From the NCBI GenBank assembly GCA_017428155.1, contig JAFRRJ010000017.1, forward strand, positions 124,001-188,000: a stretch of DNA of 64,000 nt, in the 5' to 3' direction. Positions within the stretch are counted from its first letter, which is position 1; each line of letters begins with the position of its first letter. The notes under the pieces were generated by a model. That model was not told the origin of the DNA, made no database searches, and saw nothing but the letters and a program-made list of their open reading frames with translations. Positions 1 to 12,760 of this stretch are shown in pieces. Made by a program: the position numbers and the translations under genes. This DNA comes from Clostridiales bacterium (GTDB taxonomy: Bacteria > Bacillota > Clostridia > Saccharofermentanales > Saccharofermentanaceae).

Positions 1-1989
<1,989 letters not shown>

Positions 1990-2149
1990 TTTTCCTCTTA
2001 TTAATTATTTATATCGACAGAAAGTTTATCACATTATGGCGCGAAAATGCGGATGGAACTATTGGTATTTGATATTACCTGTCACTTTAGTTTGTTAAAA
2101 TCTTTATGCAACATCTCGAAAATATGACGGTTTAGATAAGGAGATTACC

Positions 2150-3172
2150 ATGAGAGCATTATTCATAGGCGGAACCGGAACTATCAGCAGCGCTATCGTA
2201 AGAAGACTTTCAAGAGATGGATCCTGGGAAGTCTGGCTCATAAACAGGGGAAACAGGGCTGATACCGTACCTGAAAATGTTCATCAGATAACAGTAGATA
2301 TCAACGATGAAGAGGCAGTCTTAAAAGCCGTAGGCGATATGAGATTTGACTGTATAGGTGAGTTTATAGGCTTTACTGTTGATCAGGTCGAAAGGGATTA
2401 CAGGCTCTTTAAGGATAAGACAAAGCAGTATATCTATATAAGTTCAGCTTCGGCTTATCATAAGCCTTCTGCTAATTATGTAATAACTGAAGGCACCTCG
2501 CTTGCAAATCCTTATTGGGAATACTCCAGAAACAAGATCGCCTGTGAAGAATATCTGATGGAAAGATACAGGGAAGACGGTTTTCCTGTAACCATCGTAA
2601 GACCGAGCCACACTTATGGCGAACGCAGCATTCCCTTGGGTGTTCACGGCAAGAACGGATCCTGGCAGGTAATAAAACGTATGATGGAGGGCAGACCCGT
2701 AATTATCCACGGTGACGGTGAATCTTTATGGCATCTGACTTTTAATGAGGATTTTGCTGTCGGTTATACGGCACTTATGGGTAACCGCCACGCAATAGGT
2801 GAAGCATTCCAGATCACAGGAGATGAAGTACTTACATGGAATCAGATCTATCAGACAATAGCTGATGCTTTGGGTGTTGAACTTAACGCATATCATGTTT
2901 CATCAGAGTTCCTTACCGCATGCGGTGAAAAGCCCGGATATGATTTTGAGGGAAGCCTCACGGGTGATAAGGCCGTTTCTGTTGTTTTCGATAATTCAAA
3001 ATTAAAAAGACTTGCGCCTGACATGAAGACAAATGTGCCATTCCATAAAGGCGTCAGGATCGCACTTAAGTATATCCTTGACCATAAGGAGTGCAGAGTT
3101 GAAGACCCTGAATTTGATAAGTGGTGCGATAAGGTTATTGATGCTTTGGAAACTGCAAAGTCAGAATTTTAA
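2150..3172 (+). CDS. NAD(P)-dependent epimerase/dehydratase (extended SDR family)
   Basis: A 340-residue extended short-chain dehydrogenase/reductase, probably cytoplasmic and acting on a nucleotide sugar or similar substrate that cannot be named from sequence. The N-terminus MRALFIGGTGTISSAIVRRL gives a GGTGTIS dinucleotide-binding loop. YISSASAY and the YSRNK (YxxxK) pair supply the catalytic Ser/Tyr/Lys set, and VRPSHTYGE follows. Start ATG has AAGGAG seven bases upstream. It stands alone between divergent queA and the trpB2-type gene, so context does not suggest the substrate. Similar proteins are often labelled NAD-dependent epimerase or, loosely, mRNA-binding CSP41-like; the enzyme role is more likely. 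Confidence 0.85.
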   Translation: MRALFIGGTGTISSAIVRRLSRDGSWEVWLINRGNRADTVPENVHQITVDINDEEAVLKAVGDMRFDCIGEFIGFTVDQVERDYRLFKDKTKQYIYISSASAYHKPSANYVITEGTSLANPYWEYSRNKIACEEYLMERYREDGFPVTIVRPSHTYGERSIPLGVHGKNGSWQVIKRMMEGRPVIIHGDGESLWHLTFNEDFAVGYTALMGNRHAIGEAFQITGDEVLTWNQIYQTIADALGVELNAYHVSSEFLTACGEKPGYDFEGSLTGDKAVSVVFDNSKLKRLAPDMKTNVPFHKGVRIALKYILDHKECRVEDPEFDKWCDKVIDALETAKSEF

Positions 3173-3259
3173 AATAAAACCTATCATTCCAATATATATT
3201 TGTGCAAAAAATAAAGTTTTGATGTACAATTAATTAGTTTTTTCGAAGGGAGACAATTT

Positions 3260-4627
3260 ATGTCCGAAATTCCTTACAAGATCTATTTATCAGAGAACGA
3301 GATTCCTTCAGCATGGTATAACGTACGTGCTGACATGAAGAATAAACCCGCACCACTTCTTAATCCCGGTACAGGCGAGCCTTTAAAGGCTGAGGATCTC
3401 TATCCTATATTCTGCGAGGAGCTTTCCAAGCAGGAGATGAATAACACAGACAAGTGGATCGATATTCCCGGTGAGGTCCTTGATTTCTATAAAATGTACA
3501 GACCATCACCGTTAGTCAGAGCATACTGCCTTGAGAAGGCTCTCGGCACACCTGCTCATATCTACTATAAATTCGAAGGTAATAACACTTCCGGTTCACA
3601 CAAGCTCAATTCAGCTATCGCGCAGGCTTATTATGCTAAGAAGCAGGGCCTCAAGGGCGTAACCACTGAGACCGGTGCCGGCCAGTGGGGTACAGCACTT
3701 TCCATGGCTACAGCTTACTTCGGCCTTGACTGCCAGGTATACATGGTTAAGGTATCCTATGAGCAGAAGCCTTTCAGACGTGAAGTCATGAGAACATACG
3801 GCGCTACTGTTACACCTTCACCTTCAATGAACACAAATGTCGGCCGCAAGATCAACGAAGAGTTCCCCGGAACAGACGGTTCATTGGGCTGCGCAATTTC
3901 TGAGGCTGTTGAGGCTGCTACGACACAGGAAGGATACAGATATGTATTGGGCTCAGTACTTAACCAGGTACTTCTCCATCAGTCTGTTATCGGTCTTGAG
4001 ACAAAGGCTGCTCTTGATAAGGTTGGCGTAAAGGCTGACATGATCATCGGCTGCGCAGGCGGCGGATCCAACCTCGGCGGTCTTATCTCACCTTTCGTAG
4101 GCGAGATGTTAAGAGGCGAGAACCAGTATGAGATTATCGCTGTTGAGCCTGCTTCCTGTCCTTCTTTCACAAGAGGATCTTTCGTATACGACTTCTGCGA
4201 TACAGGCCGTGTTTGCCCTCTCGCAAAGATGTACACATTGGGTTCCAACTTCATGCCCGCACCTAACCATGCAGGCGGCTTAAGATATCACGGTATGAGC
4301 ACGATCCTTTCACAGCTTTACGATGAAGGCTACATGAAGGCTACATCCGTTAAGCAGACAGATGTATTTGCTGCTGCTGAGCAGTTTGCAAGAGTTGAAG
4401 GTATCCTTCCTGCACCTGAGAGTTCACACGCAATCAAGGTTGCTATCGACGAAGCACTCAAGTGCAAGGAGACAGGTGAGGCAAAGAACATCGTATTCGG
4501 CCTTACAGGTACAGGTTACTTCGATCTTGTTGCTTACCAGAAGTACAACGACGGCATCATGGATGACTACATTCCTACAGATGAGGATATTGCCAAGTCT
4601 CTTGCTCAGTGCCCGAAGATCGGCTGA
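3260..4627 (+). CDS. trpB: TrpB2-type tryptophan synthase beta chain
   Basis: PLP enzyme joining indole and L-serine to tryptophan. At 455 aa it has the longer TrpB2 form rather than the roughly 400 aa TrpB1. Visible motifs: GSHKLNSA with the PLP-binding Lys, TETGAGQWG with the catalytic Glu, GGGSN binding the PLP phosphate, and a C-terminal GLTGTGYFD. AGGGAGA precedes the ATG. No trpA or other trp gene is nearby and a terminator follows at once, so it is monocistronic. In this family stand-alone TrpB2 is thought to salvage free indole, or use another beta-replacement nucleophile; that role here is inference. Confidence 0.93.
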   Translation: MSEIPYKIYLSENEIPSAWYNVRADMKNKPAPLLNPGTGEPLKAEDLYPIFCEELSKQEMNNTDKWIDIPGEVLDFYKMYRPSPLVRAYCLEKALGTPAHIYYKFEGNNTSGSHKLNSAIAQAYYAKKQGLKGVTTETGAGQWGTALSMATAYFGLDCQVYMVKVSYEQKPFRREVMRTYGATVTPSPSMNTNVGRKINEEFPGTDGSLGCAISEAVEAATTQEGYRYVLGSVLNQVLLHQSVIGLETKAALDKVGVKADMIIGCAGGGSNLGGLISPFVGEMLRGENQYEIIAVEPASCPSFTRGSFVYDFCDTGRVCPLAKMYTLGSNFMPAPNHAGGLRYHGMSTILSQLYDEGYMKATSVKQTDVFAAAEQFARVEGILPAPESSHAIKVAIDEALKCKETGEAKNIVFGLTGTGYFDLVAYQKYNDGIMDDYIPTDEDIAKSLAQCPKIG

Positions 4628-4649
4628 TAATTTTTCAATTGATATACAT

Positions 4650-4683
4650 AACCCCGGAGCAATATGCTTCGGGGTTGTTTGTT
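4650..4683 (+). terminator. Rho-independent terminator of the trpB2-type gene
   Basis: A 12-bp stem AACCCCGGAGCA / TGCTTCGGGGTT (one G-T pair) with a 3-base loop, followed by a loose T-rich tail (GTTTGTTA). It lies 23 bases after the stop and ends transcription before the separate gene at 4734. Confidence 0.85.
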
Positions 4684-4733
4684 ATATAATATAAAATATT
4701 AGGATTTCTTTGTTTGGGAACGGGAGAAGATTT

Positions 4734-5615
4734 ATGAGTGATTTTAATGATGATTGGCAGTTGGTCGGAACACCTGATCCGGCAACTCCTCAGGTTCAGC
4801 CTCATCAGACACAGGTCCAGCGGGTTACACAGCAATCTTATCCTCAGCAGATTGCTCAGCCGGTTATGATGCAAACGTCTTATCTTCAGCAGCCGGCCGC
4901 ACAGCCTGTCTATAAACAATCATTTATTCAGCAGCCTTATCAGCAGTCTCCGTTCTATAACTACGGACAGGCGCCTATATACCAGCAAACAGTAGATTAC
5001 GGACCTGAGAGAGAAGCAAATCTTGCGGAGCTTAACCGTTTGATCAATCATTTTTCGCCTCATGTAGATCTTTATCAGCAGTATGAGAAATGTAATGCCG
5101 ATATTACTAAATTTGCAAGAACAAGCGTCGCGCCACTTGTCTGGGGCATAATTCTTTTAGTATTAAGCGTAATTTATCTTGTTATATCTGTCATTCAGAT
5201 CAAGAGCAAAAACATCCTTGTCACATATACTATTTGTACAAGTGTCGTGATTCTGGCAGGCGCAGGCTTGATTGCGCTTTATATCATTAAGAAAAAGCGT
5301 CATGCAAAAAAGTATGAAGAGCTGATAATTAAGTCAAGAGATATGTCAGACCAGCTGTTCCTTTTATATAACGGCTTTTCCAACTGTCAGCTTGCTCCTG
5401 AATATACTGATCCCAGGATACTGTTCAAACTCCAGTCGCTTATCCTTACCGGAAGATGCTTTACTATATTTCAGGCGATGAACGCGATTCTGTCGATATC
5501 TAATACATACATGAGGATCAACAAAGCAAAAGCAGAATTTACAGCAGTAACTGCCGCAAGATATGACGGAATACCGTCATTTTTCAATGCGGCAAGATTC
5601 ATTAATCTGAGATAA
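4734..5615 (+). CDS. Gln/Pro-rich two-TM membrane protein, unknown function
   Basis: Not recognised. The start is taken at ATG 4734 (MSDFNDDWQL), six bases after GGGAGAAG; an in-frame TTG at 4710 lacks a ribosome site. Residues 20-85 are rich in Gln, Pro and Tyr (repeated QQ, QP and YQQ), a disordered cytoplasmic-looking tail. Two hydrophobic helices follow at about 133-155 and 161-184, ending in KKKRHAKK. The remaining 100 residues are soluble. Gln/Pro-rich tails before short membrane hairpins occur in many clostridial proteins without assigned role. It converges with the histidine kinase gene, with only 22 bases between stops and no clear terminator. Confidence 0.75.
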   Translation: MSDFNDDWQLVGTPDPATPQVQPHQTQVQRVTQQSYPQQIAQPVMMQTSYLQQPAAQPVYKQSFIQQPYQQSPFYNYGQAPIYQQTVDYGPEREANLAELNRLINHFSPHVDLYQQYEKCNADITKFARTSVAPLVWGIILLVLSVIYLVISVIQIKSKNILVTYTICTSVVILAGAGLIALYIIKKKRHAKKYEELIIKSRDMSDQLFLLYNGFSNCQLAPEYTDPRILFKLQSLILTGRCFTIFQAMNAILSISNTYMRINKAKAEFTAVTAARYDGIPSFFNAARFINLR

Positions 5616-5637
5616 AAGCAGGGAAGAAGATGTTATA

Positions 5638-7272
5638 TCAGTTCATGCTGTCGTTATTTATCTTCGACAGCTGATCGCGTGGTTTAACAGTAGGAATAAC
5701 GACTTCAAAGCAAGCACCGCCTTCAGGTTTGTTATAAGCTCTTACATATCCGTTGTGCTCTTCGGCGATAGCCTTGGCAAGTGCCAGACCAATACCGTGC
5801 TTTCCGTCCGAGCCCTTTGAGAATCTTTCAAACAGATGGTCTATAACTTCAGGAGAGATTCCGGGACCGTCATCTGAAATCTCGAAAACAACTTCCGAGC
5901 CGTTCTTTTCCGTATAACACTTGAAAGTGACTGCATTCTCGCAGTATCTGAGGCAGTTAGAGAAGATATTCTCGAGACACCTGATCAGATCATTTTCATT
6001 GGCATAGATATATTTGCTCTTGATATTAATATCATTGACGATAGCCTTATCTTCGTGAATAAAGTTGCCTCTTACACGGTCAATAATCGTATCGCACAGC
6101 TTTGTAACGTCAATATTCTGCTTCTTAACTTCGTAATTACCGCTTCTGCTCATATCCATCTTGGAGATCGAGAGAAGATTTTCAACCAGACCGGAAAGCC
6201 TGCCGGTCTCATCGATAATGACATTAATAGCATTGTCTCTGTCATCGTCGCTCTCGAAAACCCCGTATTTAAGACCTTCCGCATAACCCTGAATAGACAT
6301 AAGCGGAGTTCTCAACTCATGTGATGCATTCTGGAAGAATGTCTTTTGTTCGATATCAGACTCTTCGAGTTTATATGCCATCTGGTTCATGACATCTCCA
6401 AGCTCTGAGAGCTCTTTACTGACGATATGTCCACGTACAGGCGTGAAATCCCCCTTGGCAACTCTTCTGGCAAACCTTGAGAGCTTCTGTGAAGAGAAGA
6501 TGATAGGGTAAGTCATCATGATGCTCAAGATACCGGCAATGACTATAGCAAGAAGGGCAGCCTGCACCAGACCGAGTGTCATCGGAGTCATAAATGAATA
6601 GTAAGAACTCGAATTGACATAAACACAAAGATAGTAATTACCGAGGTCAATGGGTGTGTTGTAATTAGCTGTAGTATTGCCGCTGTTATCAACATCAACG
6701 ACCGCATCGTCTTCAGCAGATACAGAAACTGTCATGAATCTCAATGTTCTGTAATAGATAAGCGTGTCGTCAAGATCTAACGTCTGAGTAACGTTGAGAT
6801 CGACATATCCTTTATTCTCAATAACGTTGCCGACAACATTTTTGGCGCTGTTGGCATATGAATAGGAATACTGTGCAGTCGGCCAAAGAACAATGTATTC
6901 GCCTGTCTCTTCATTTAAATGATAAAGAGCGATGCTGGCCTGGTTGGAAAGGTCAGCTGAAGAGGCGATAGTGTTGTAGAGGTAATAACTTATGTTTTCC
7001 TCATTCTTGTCAGGTGAATTATTGACCTGCTGCTGGAATGCAGAAGCGAAGTTCCGGGTCGATTTAACGGCAATATCAAGTCTGTCGTTACATTCGCTCG
7101 CAATATAATTCTTAACGATGGATTGAACATATATGTTCATAATAAAGACAACCAGAACTATGACCACGATCTCTACCGCATAGAAGTGCAAAGAGATGGG
7201 AATTCTGATTGCCGATTTATTTCTTATAAACTTTTTAGATTTCAATCTTGTCTGATTGGATCTATCAGTCAT
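5638..7272 (-). CDS. Sensor histidine kinase, HAMP-type
   Basis: Membrane sensor of a two-component system, 544 aa. TM helix about 31-53, an extracellular sensor region about 54-230, second TM about 232-255, HAMP about 256-305, then the HisKA dimer with His318 in NASHELRTPL. The catalytic domain shows the N box with Asn439 (NIFSN), DDGPGIS at 467-473 and the GIGLALAKAI box. The start ATG overlaps the stop of the response regulator (TAATG), so translation is coupled. The roughly 175-residue extracellular part resembles no domain I can name; the signal is unknown. Confidence 0.95.
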   Translation of the reverse strand: MTDRSNQTRLKSKKFIRNKSAIRIPISLHFYAVEIVVIVLVVFIMNIYVQSIVKNYIASECNDRLDIAVKSTRNFASAFQQQVNNSPDKNEENISYYLYNTIASSADLSNQASIALYHLNEETGEYIVLWPTAQYSYSYANSAKNVVGNVIENKGYVDLNVTQTLDLDDTLIYYRTLRFMTVSVSAEDDAVVDVDNSGNTTANYNTPIDLGNYYLCVYVNSSSYYSFMTPMTLGLVQAALLAIVIAGILSIMMTYPIIFSSQKLSRFARRVAKGDFTPVRGHIVSKELSELGDVMNQMAYKLEESDIEQKTFFQNASHELRTPLMSIQGYAEGLKYGVFESDDDRDNAINVIIDETGRLSGLVENLLSISKMDMSRSGNYEVKKQNIDVTKLCDTIIDRVRGNFIHEDKAIVNDINIKSKYIYANENDLIRCLENIFSNCLRYCENAVTFKCYTEKNGSEVVFEISDDGPGISPEVIDHLFERFSKGSDGKHGIGLALAKAIAEEHNGYVRAYNKPEGGACFEVVIPTVKPRDQLSKINNDSMN

Positions 7273-8006
7273 TAGTCTTGATTGTCTCCGTCGTCGTCCG
7301 TATCTTCGTCAGATCTGTTAACCAGTCTGAAGCCGTAACCCCAGATAGTAGATATTTTAGCATCAGACTTGCTGATTTTCTTCCTCAATCTTTTTACGGT
7401 ATCGTCGGCGACTCTTGTCTCAACCTGAGTCTCATAACCCCAGATCTTATCGAGAAGTTCAGCTCTGGATACTGCTCTGTCTCTGTTGGAGATGAGATAT
7501 GTTAAAAGCTGATACTCATTGGGAGTAAGAGGCAGGGGCTTACCTTGCATTGTTGTCTCTTTGGTCTTTCTGTTTATGATGATGTCAGCAAATTCGTATA
7601 CAGCATCATTATCCGGCTTATCTCCGGTCTTACCGGTGATCTCTTCCTGACGCTTAAGTACGGATTTGACCTTGGATACAAGCTTAACAGGGGAGAAAGG
7701 CTTAGTGAAATAATCATCACTGCCCATATCAAGACCCTGAATATAGTCAGCATCACTGTCTTTTGCAGTGAGCATTATTATCGGTACATTGGAAGTCTTA
7801 CGGATCTCCTTAAGTATAAAGAAGCCGTCATGTCCGGGCATCATTACATCAAGAATAATAAGATCTGCCGGTGAGTTTGAGAATACTTCAAACAACTTGT
7901 CTCCGTTTGGGAATCCGGTTACATGGAATCCTTCACGCTCAAGGAAAGTCTTGAGTAGATTTCTAATGTTGTCGTCATCATCTGCAATGTAAATAAGTTT
8001 GTTCAT
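7272..8006 (-). CDS. OmpR/PhoB-family response regulator
   Basis: Partner of the downstream histidine kinase, 244 aa. The receiver domain (1-115) has acidic residues at 9-12, phospho-acceptor Asp53 in LILDVMMPG, Thr80 and Lys102. A winged-helix DNA-binding domain covers about 145-240 (LTPNEYQLLTYL, VDDTVKRLRKKI, IWGYGFRL). ATG 8006 is chosen because CTGGAGA sits eight bases upstream; the open frame continues to 8150 but without a ribosome site. A 24-bp palindrome lies 33-56 bases upstream and could be the operator. It is divergent from galE, so the pair may regulate envelope sugar genes; that is inference. Confidence 0.95.
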   Translation of the reverse strand: MNKLIYIADDDDNIRNLLKTFLEREGFHVTGFPNGDKLFEVFSNSPADLIILDVMMPGHDGFFILKEIRKTSNVPIIMLTAKDSDADYIQGLDMGSDDYFTKPFSPVKLVSKVKSVLKRQEEITGKTGDKPDNDAVYEFADIIINRKTKETTMQGKPLPLTPNEYQLLTYLISNRDRAVSRAELLDKIWGYETQVETRVADDTVKRLRKKISKSDAKISTIWGYGFRLVNRSDEDTDDDGDNQD

Positions 8007-8038
8007 TATTATCTCCAGTTTTTTAATCGGGATTAACG

Positions 8039-8062
8039 CTCTTATTTTATCGAAAATAAGAG
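8039..8062. repeat. 24-bp inverted repeat upstream of the two-component operon
   Basis: CTCTTATTTT-ATCG-AAAATAAGAG is a perfect 10-bp dyad with a 4-base spacer in the divergent gap between the response regulator and galE. It has no T-run after it in either direction that would make it a convincing terminator, so an operator or mRNA 5' hairpin is more likely. Confidence 0.7.
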
Positions 8063-8173
8063 TTCTAATCATTTGAAAATGGTGCAAATATGCGGAAATA
8101 AGGCGACATTCTTTAGTTTTCGCTGTTTTTGTGGTTAAATGTTTAAACAAATATTTACTTCAGGGGTGTTTTT

Positions 8174-9196
8174 ATGCCGACAGTACTGGTAACGGGTGGC
8201 AACGGTTATATCGGATCACATACAGTAGTTGCTCTTCATGAAGCCGGTTTTGATGTTGTGATCGTTGACAATCTTTCTAACAGCAAACCGGAAGTCCAGA
8301 ACCGACTTGAACAGATCACAGGAAAGAGGTTCAAGTTCTATAATGCAGATTGCTGTGATATAGATTCACTCCGCAAGGTTTTTGAAGAGAACAGTATAGA
8401 CAGCATAATCCATTTTGCAGGTCTTAAGGCTGTAGGCGAATCAGTTAAGATCCCGCTTGAATATTATTCGAATAATATTAACAGCATGCTTAATGTATGC
8501 CGACTTATGAACGAGTTTGACGTCAACGATCTTGTGTTCAGTTCTTCTGCAACTGTTTACGGATCCAGTGAAGATGTTCCTTTTACTGAAGAGAGCCCTC
8601 TTGGCGAGTGTACTAATCCATATGGATGGACCAAATGGATGCTTGAGCAGATCTTAAGGGATTATGCAAAAGCTAATCCGGGAAAGAAGATCTGTCTATT
8701 AAGATATTTCAATCCTGTCGGTGCGCATGAGAGCGGCCTTATCGGTGAAGATCCAAAAGGAATTCCGAATAATCTTTTCCCTTATATCTCAAAGGTTGCC
8801 GGCGGAACACTTGAATGTCTTACTGTTTTCGGTGACGATTATAATACTCCTGACGGAACATGTATTCGTGACTATATACATGTCGTTGACCTTGCTAAGG
8901 GGCATGTAAAGGCGATAGAATTTCTTGCTAAGACAGAAGATTCCATATGTCTTTTCAACATTGGTACCGGCAAGGGTACTTCTGTTCTTGAAGCTATAAA
9001 TGCTTTTGAGAAGGCTTGCGGACATGAGATAAAGCATGTAATCGGACCAAGAAGACCGGGTGATATTGCTGTATGCTATGCATCAACAAAAAAAGCCGAG
9101 GAAGTCCTCGGGTTCAAGGCTGAATACGGGATAGAAGAGATGTGCTCTTCATGCTGGAAGTGGCAGACAATGAATCCTGACGGCTACAACGATTAA
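8174..9196 (+). CDS. galE: UDP-glucose 4-epimerase
   Basis: Interconverts UDP-glucose and UDP-galactose (possibly the N-acetyl forms) with tightly bound NAD. The 340 aa protein has the GGNGYIGSHT loop, SSSATVYG with the catalytic Ser/Thr region, YGWTK carrying the catalytic Tyr and Lys, and RYFNPVGAHESG. CAGGGGTG upstream is a modest ribosome site. It is followed after 13 bases by an LCP cell-wall ligase gene, which suggests the sugar nucleotide feeds a cell-surface polymer rather than galactose catabolism; no galK or galT is present here. Confidence 0.96.
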   Translation: MPTVLVTGGNGYIGSHTVVALHEAGFDVVIVDNLSNSKPEVQNRLEQITGKRFKFYNADCCDIDSLRKVFEENSIDSIIHFAGLKAVGESVKIPLEYYSNNINSMLNVCRLMNEFDVNDLVFSSSATVYGSSEDVPFTEESPLGECTNPYGWTKWMLEQILRDYAKANPGKKICLLRYFNPVGAHESGLIGEDPKGIPNNLFPYISKVAGGTLECLTVFGDDYNTPDGTCIRDYIHVVDLAKGHVKAIEFLAKTEDSICLFNIGTGKGTSVLEAINAFEKACGHEIKHVIGPRRPGDIAVCYASTKKAEEVLGFKAEYGIEEMCSSCWKWQTMNPDGYND

Positions 9197-9209
9197 TTAG
9201 GCAGGTTAT

Positions 9210-10553
9210 ATGAGTTTAAACGACGGTAATAAGAAGTTATCTTTGAGAAGAGCTGAGAGCCCTGAGAATCAGGGTTCCGAGTTCTCTGATTTTACAAAGG
9301 AGACCAGAAGAAGCAGAGCTGCATCTGTTCAGCCTTCGCAAGAGCAGTATGATGACGGATTTGACGGCGAGGATGAAGCTTATCAGTACGGTTTTTCGAA
9401 GAGCGTAGTAAAGAAGAACAGCAACAAAGAAGGATTCTCGAAGAAAAAGCACATCAAATACCGCATTATCTTCGGAACAGTTGCAGGTCTTCTCGGAGTT
9501 GTTATCGGCGTTATCTGCTTTGGCTTCTGGTATAAGGAATACCTTCTTAACCAGATTACTTATGAGACAAAAGCCTCTAATGCCGTTATAACGATCATTA
9601 ATGAAGAGGGAAGTACTGTTGCCTTAAGCGAAGTTACACAGACAACACAGTTTGAGATCATACGGGATGACCCGATCAAGAACTTCCTCCTGATCGGTAT
9701 CGACAGCAGAAGTAAGAGCTATAATTCCTCAGGTACAGGTGACAGATCTGACGTTATCGTTGTTATGTCGATCGATTCAAATCATGGAACGATCAAGCTG
9801 CTTTCAATTCAGAGAGACTCTTACGCTTATTTCCCCGGATATTCTTCTCCGCATAAGATTAATGCTGCTATGGCATATGGCGGACCTGAACTTTTGCAGG
9901 CTACTGTCGAGAATTGTTTAAGGATCAATATTGACGGTTATGCTTATGTTAATTTCAGCCATATGGCGCAGATTATTGATGCTGTAGGCGGTGTTTATGT
10001 CAACATGACCAACGCAGAGAAGAATACGGCGAATAACTATGTACGTGAGATGAATCCCAATGCAGCGCTTATCGACAGTACAGGTGATGGAACATGGCTC
10101 AACGGATTACAGGCAGTTGCATATGCCAGAGTCAGATATGTCGGCAACGGCGATTATGAGAGAATGGAACGCCAGATCGAGGTATTAAGGAGTCTCATGA
10201 AGCAGTATATGAAGCTCTCCACCACAGGAAAGCTTGCAGCAATGGATGACGTATTAGGTGCTGTAGTCACCAATATCGATAAATCAGATATTGAGAAATA
10301 TGCGCTGGAATTCCTTCCTTCGCTTCCTAATGCAGAGATGCAGTATCTGCAGCTTCCTATTGAAGGCTGCTACAATGCCGGAATGTATGGCGGCGAGTGG
10401 AGCATGAGATGTAACTGGAATGCATATATCCCTTATGTTCAGCAGTTCTTCTACGGAACGACCACTGAATTTGATGAGGTTCAGATAGCGTCACACACGC
10501 CTTCTCTTGACGAATGTAAGACGGATATTCCGCTGGATCAACTCGTTCACTGA
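9210..10553 (+). CDS. LytR-CpsA-Psr (LCP) family cell-wall polymer ligase
   Basis: Membrane-anchored enzyme that attaches lipid-linked teichoic acids or capsular polymers to peptidoglycan. 447 aa: a charged cytoplasmic tail of about 80 residues, a TM helix about 85-107, and an extracellular LCP domain about 157-345. Visible LCP motifs are FLLIGIDSRS, DRSDVIVV (Asp and Arg for pyrophosphate and Mg), SIQRDSY, HKINAAMAYGG and YARVRY followed by RMERQ. An 80-residue C-terminal extension follows. The cytoplasmic tail is longer than in typical LytR proteins. It is likely co-transcribed with galE. Confidence 0.93.
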   Translation: MSLNDGNKKLSLRRAESPENQGSEFSDFTKETRRSRAASVQPSQEQYDDGFDGEDEAYQYGFSKSVVKKNSNKEGFSKKKHIKYRIIFGTVAGLLGVVIGVICFGFWYKEYLLNQITYETKASNAVITIINEEGSTVALSEVTQTTQFEIIRDDPIKNFLLIGIDSRSKSYNSSGTGDRSDVIVVMSIDSNHGTIKLLSIQRDSYAYFPGYSSPHKINAAMAYGGPELLQATVENCLRINIDGYAYVNFSHMAQIIDAVGGVYVNMTNAEKNTANNYVREMNPNAALIDSTGDGTWLNGLQAVAYARVRYVGNGDYERMERQIEVLRSLMKQYMKLSTTGKLAAMDDVLGAVVTNIDKSDIEKYALEFLPSLPNAEMQYLQLPIEGCYNAGMYGGEWSMRCNWNAYIPYVQQFFYGTTTEFDEVQIASHTPSLDECKTDIPLDQLVH

Positions 10554-10580
10554 CGTTTTTGACTTTTTTTGATTTTCGTA

Positions 10581-10609
10581 TTGACAGTCCAGATAAATAG
10601 AATTATATT
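10581..10609 (+). promoter_or_regulatory. Sigma-A promoter of groESL
   Basis: TTGACA (10581-10586), a 17-base spacer and TATATT (10604-10609): near-consensus boxes with ideal spacing. The predicted start lies at the upstream edge of the CIRCE dyad, the usual arrangement for HrcA repression. Confidence 0.88.
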
Positions 10610-10613
10610 TTGT

Positions 10614-10650
10614 TGTGGTTAGCACTTAAGGGTTAAGAGTGCTAACCACA
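10614..10650. promoter_or_regulatory. CIRCE element (HrcA operator) of groESL
   Basis: TTAGCACTT-N9-GAGTGCTAA at 10619-10645 matches the CIRCE consensus TTAGCACTC-N9-GAGTGCTAA except for one base of the left arm. Flanking bases extend the dyad outward (TGTGG / CCACA), giving arms of 13 bases. Its place between the promoter and the groES ribosome site fits heat-shock control by HrcA; hrcA itself is not in the window. Confidence 0.96.
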
Positions 10651-10676
10651 ATTTCATAATATAGGAGGTCTTTTTT

Positions 10677-10964
10677 ATGACAATTAAGCCCTTAGCAGAT
10701 AAGGTAGTAGTTAAGAAACTTCAGGCAGAAGAGACCACAAAGAGCGGCATTATCCTTTCTTCAGGCGCTCAGCAGAAGCCTCAGATCGCTGAGATCATCG
10801 CTGTTGGTCCCGGTGGAATCGTTGACGGCAATGAGATCAAGATGGAAGTTAAAGTCGGCGAGAAGGTCATCATCCGTGATTATGCAGGAACAAACGTTAA
10901 GCTTGATGGTGAGGAATACATCATCGTACGTCAGGATGACATCGCTGCTATCGTTGAAGATTAA
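10677..10964 (+). CDS. groES: Co-chaperonin GroES (Cpn10)
   Basis: The heptameric lid of the GroEL folding chamber, 95 aa, normal length. [14 protein letters not shown] begins the barrel; the mobile loop is around residues 18-33 ([12 protein letters not shown]) and [16 protein letters not shown] is the conserved C-terminal half. ATAGGAGG is placed six to eight bases before ATG. First gene of the CIRCE-controlled groES-groEL operon; 24 bases separate it from groEL. Confidence 0.98.
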   Translation: MTIKPLADKVVVKKLQAEETTKSGIILSSGAQQKPQIAEIIAVGPGGIVDGNEIKMEVKVGEKVIIRDYAGTNVKLDGEEYIIVRQDDIAAIVED

Positions 10965-10967
10965 TAA

Positions 10968-12602
<1,635 letters not shown>

Positions 12603-12625
12603 TCACTGATCGATCGATTCTGAAC

Positions 12626-12660
12626 GAGAGGTCATTCCGGTTGGAATGGCCTCTTTTTTT
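12626..12660 (+). terminator. Rho-independent terminator of groESL
   Basis: Stem GAGGTCATTCC / GGAATGGCCTC (one G-T pair, extendable by an outer A-T) with a GGTT loop, followed immediately by seven T residues. A strong, canonical terminator. Confidence 0.95.
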
Positions 12661-12760
12661 GTGTGATAAACTTTTTTAACTGTTTTTAAAGTTGATGAAT
12701 TAGCATATTTAACTAAGAAATGACTTTATGTGGTAGAATGACTACTGTTTGAGGTGAAGT

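Noticed and set aside
1990..2149. preQ1 riboswitch before queA
   Set aside because: No C-rich P1 loop or A-rich tail overlapping the ribosome site was recognisable.
3173..3259. T-box or tryptophan leader before the TrpB2-type gene
   Set aside because: Only 87 bases, with no T-box motif, Trp-codon leader or terminator/antiterminator pair.
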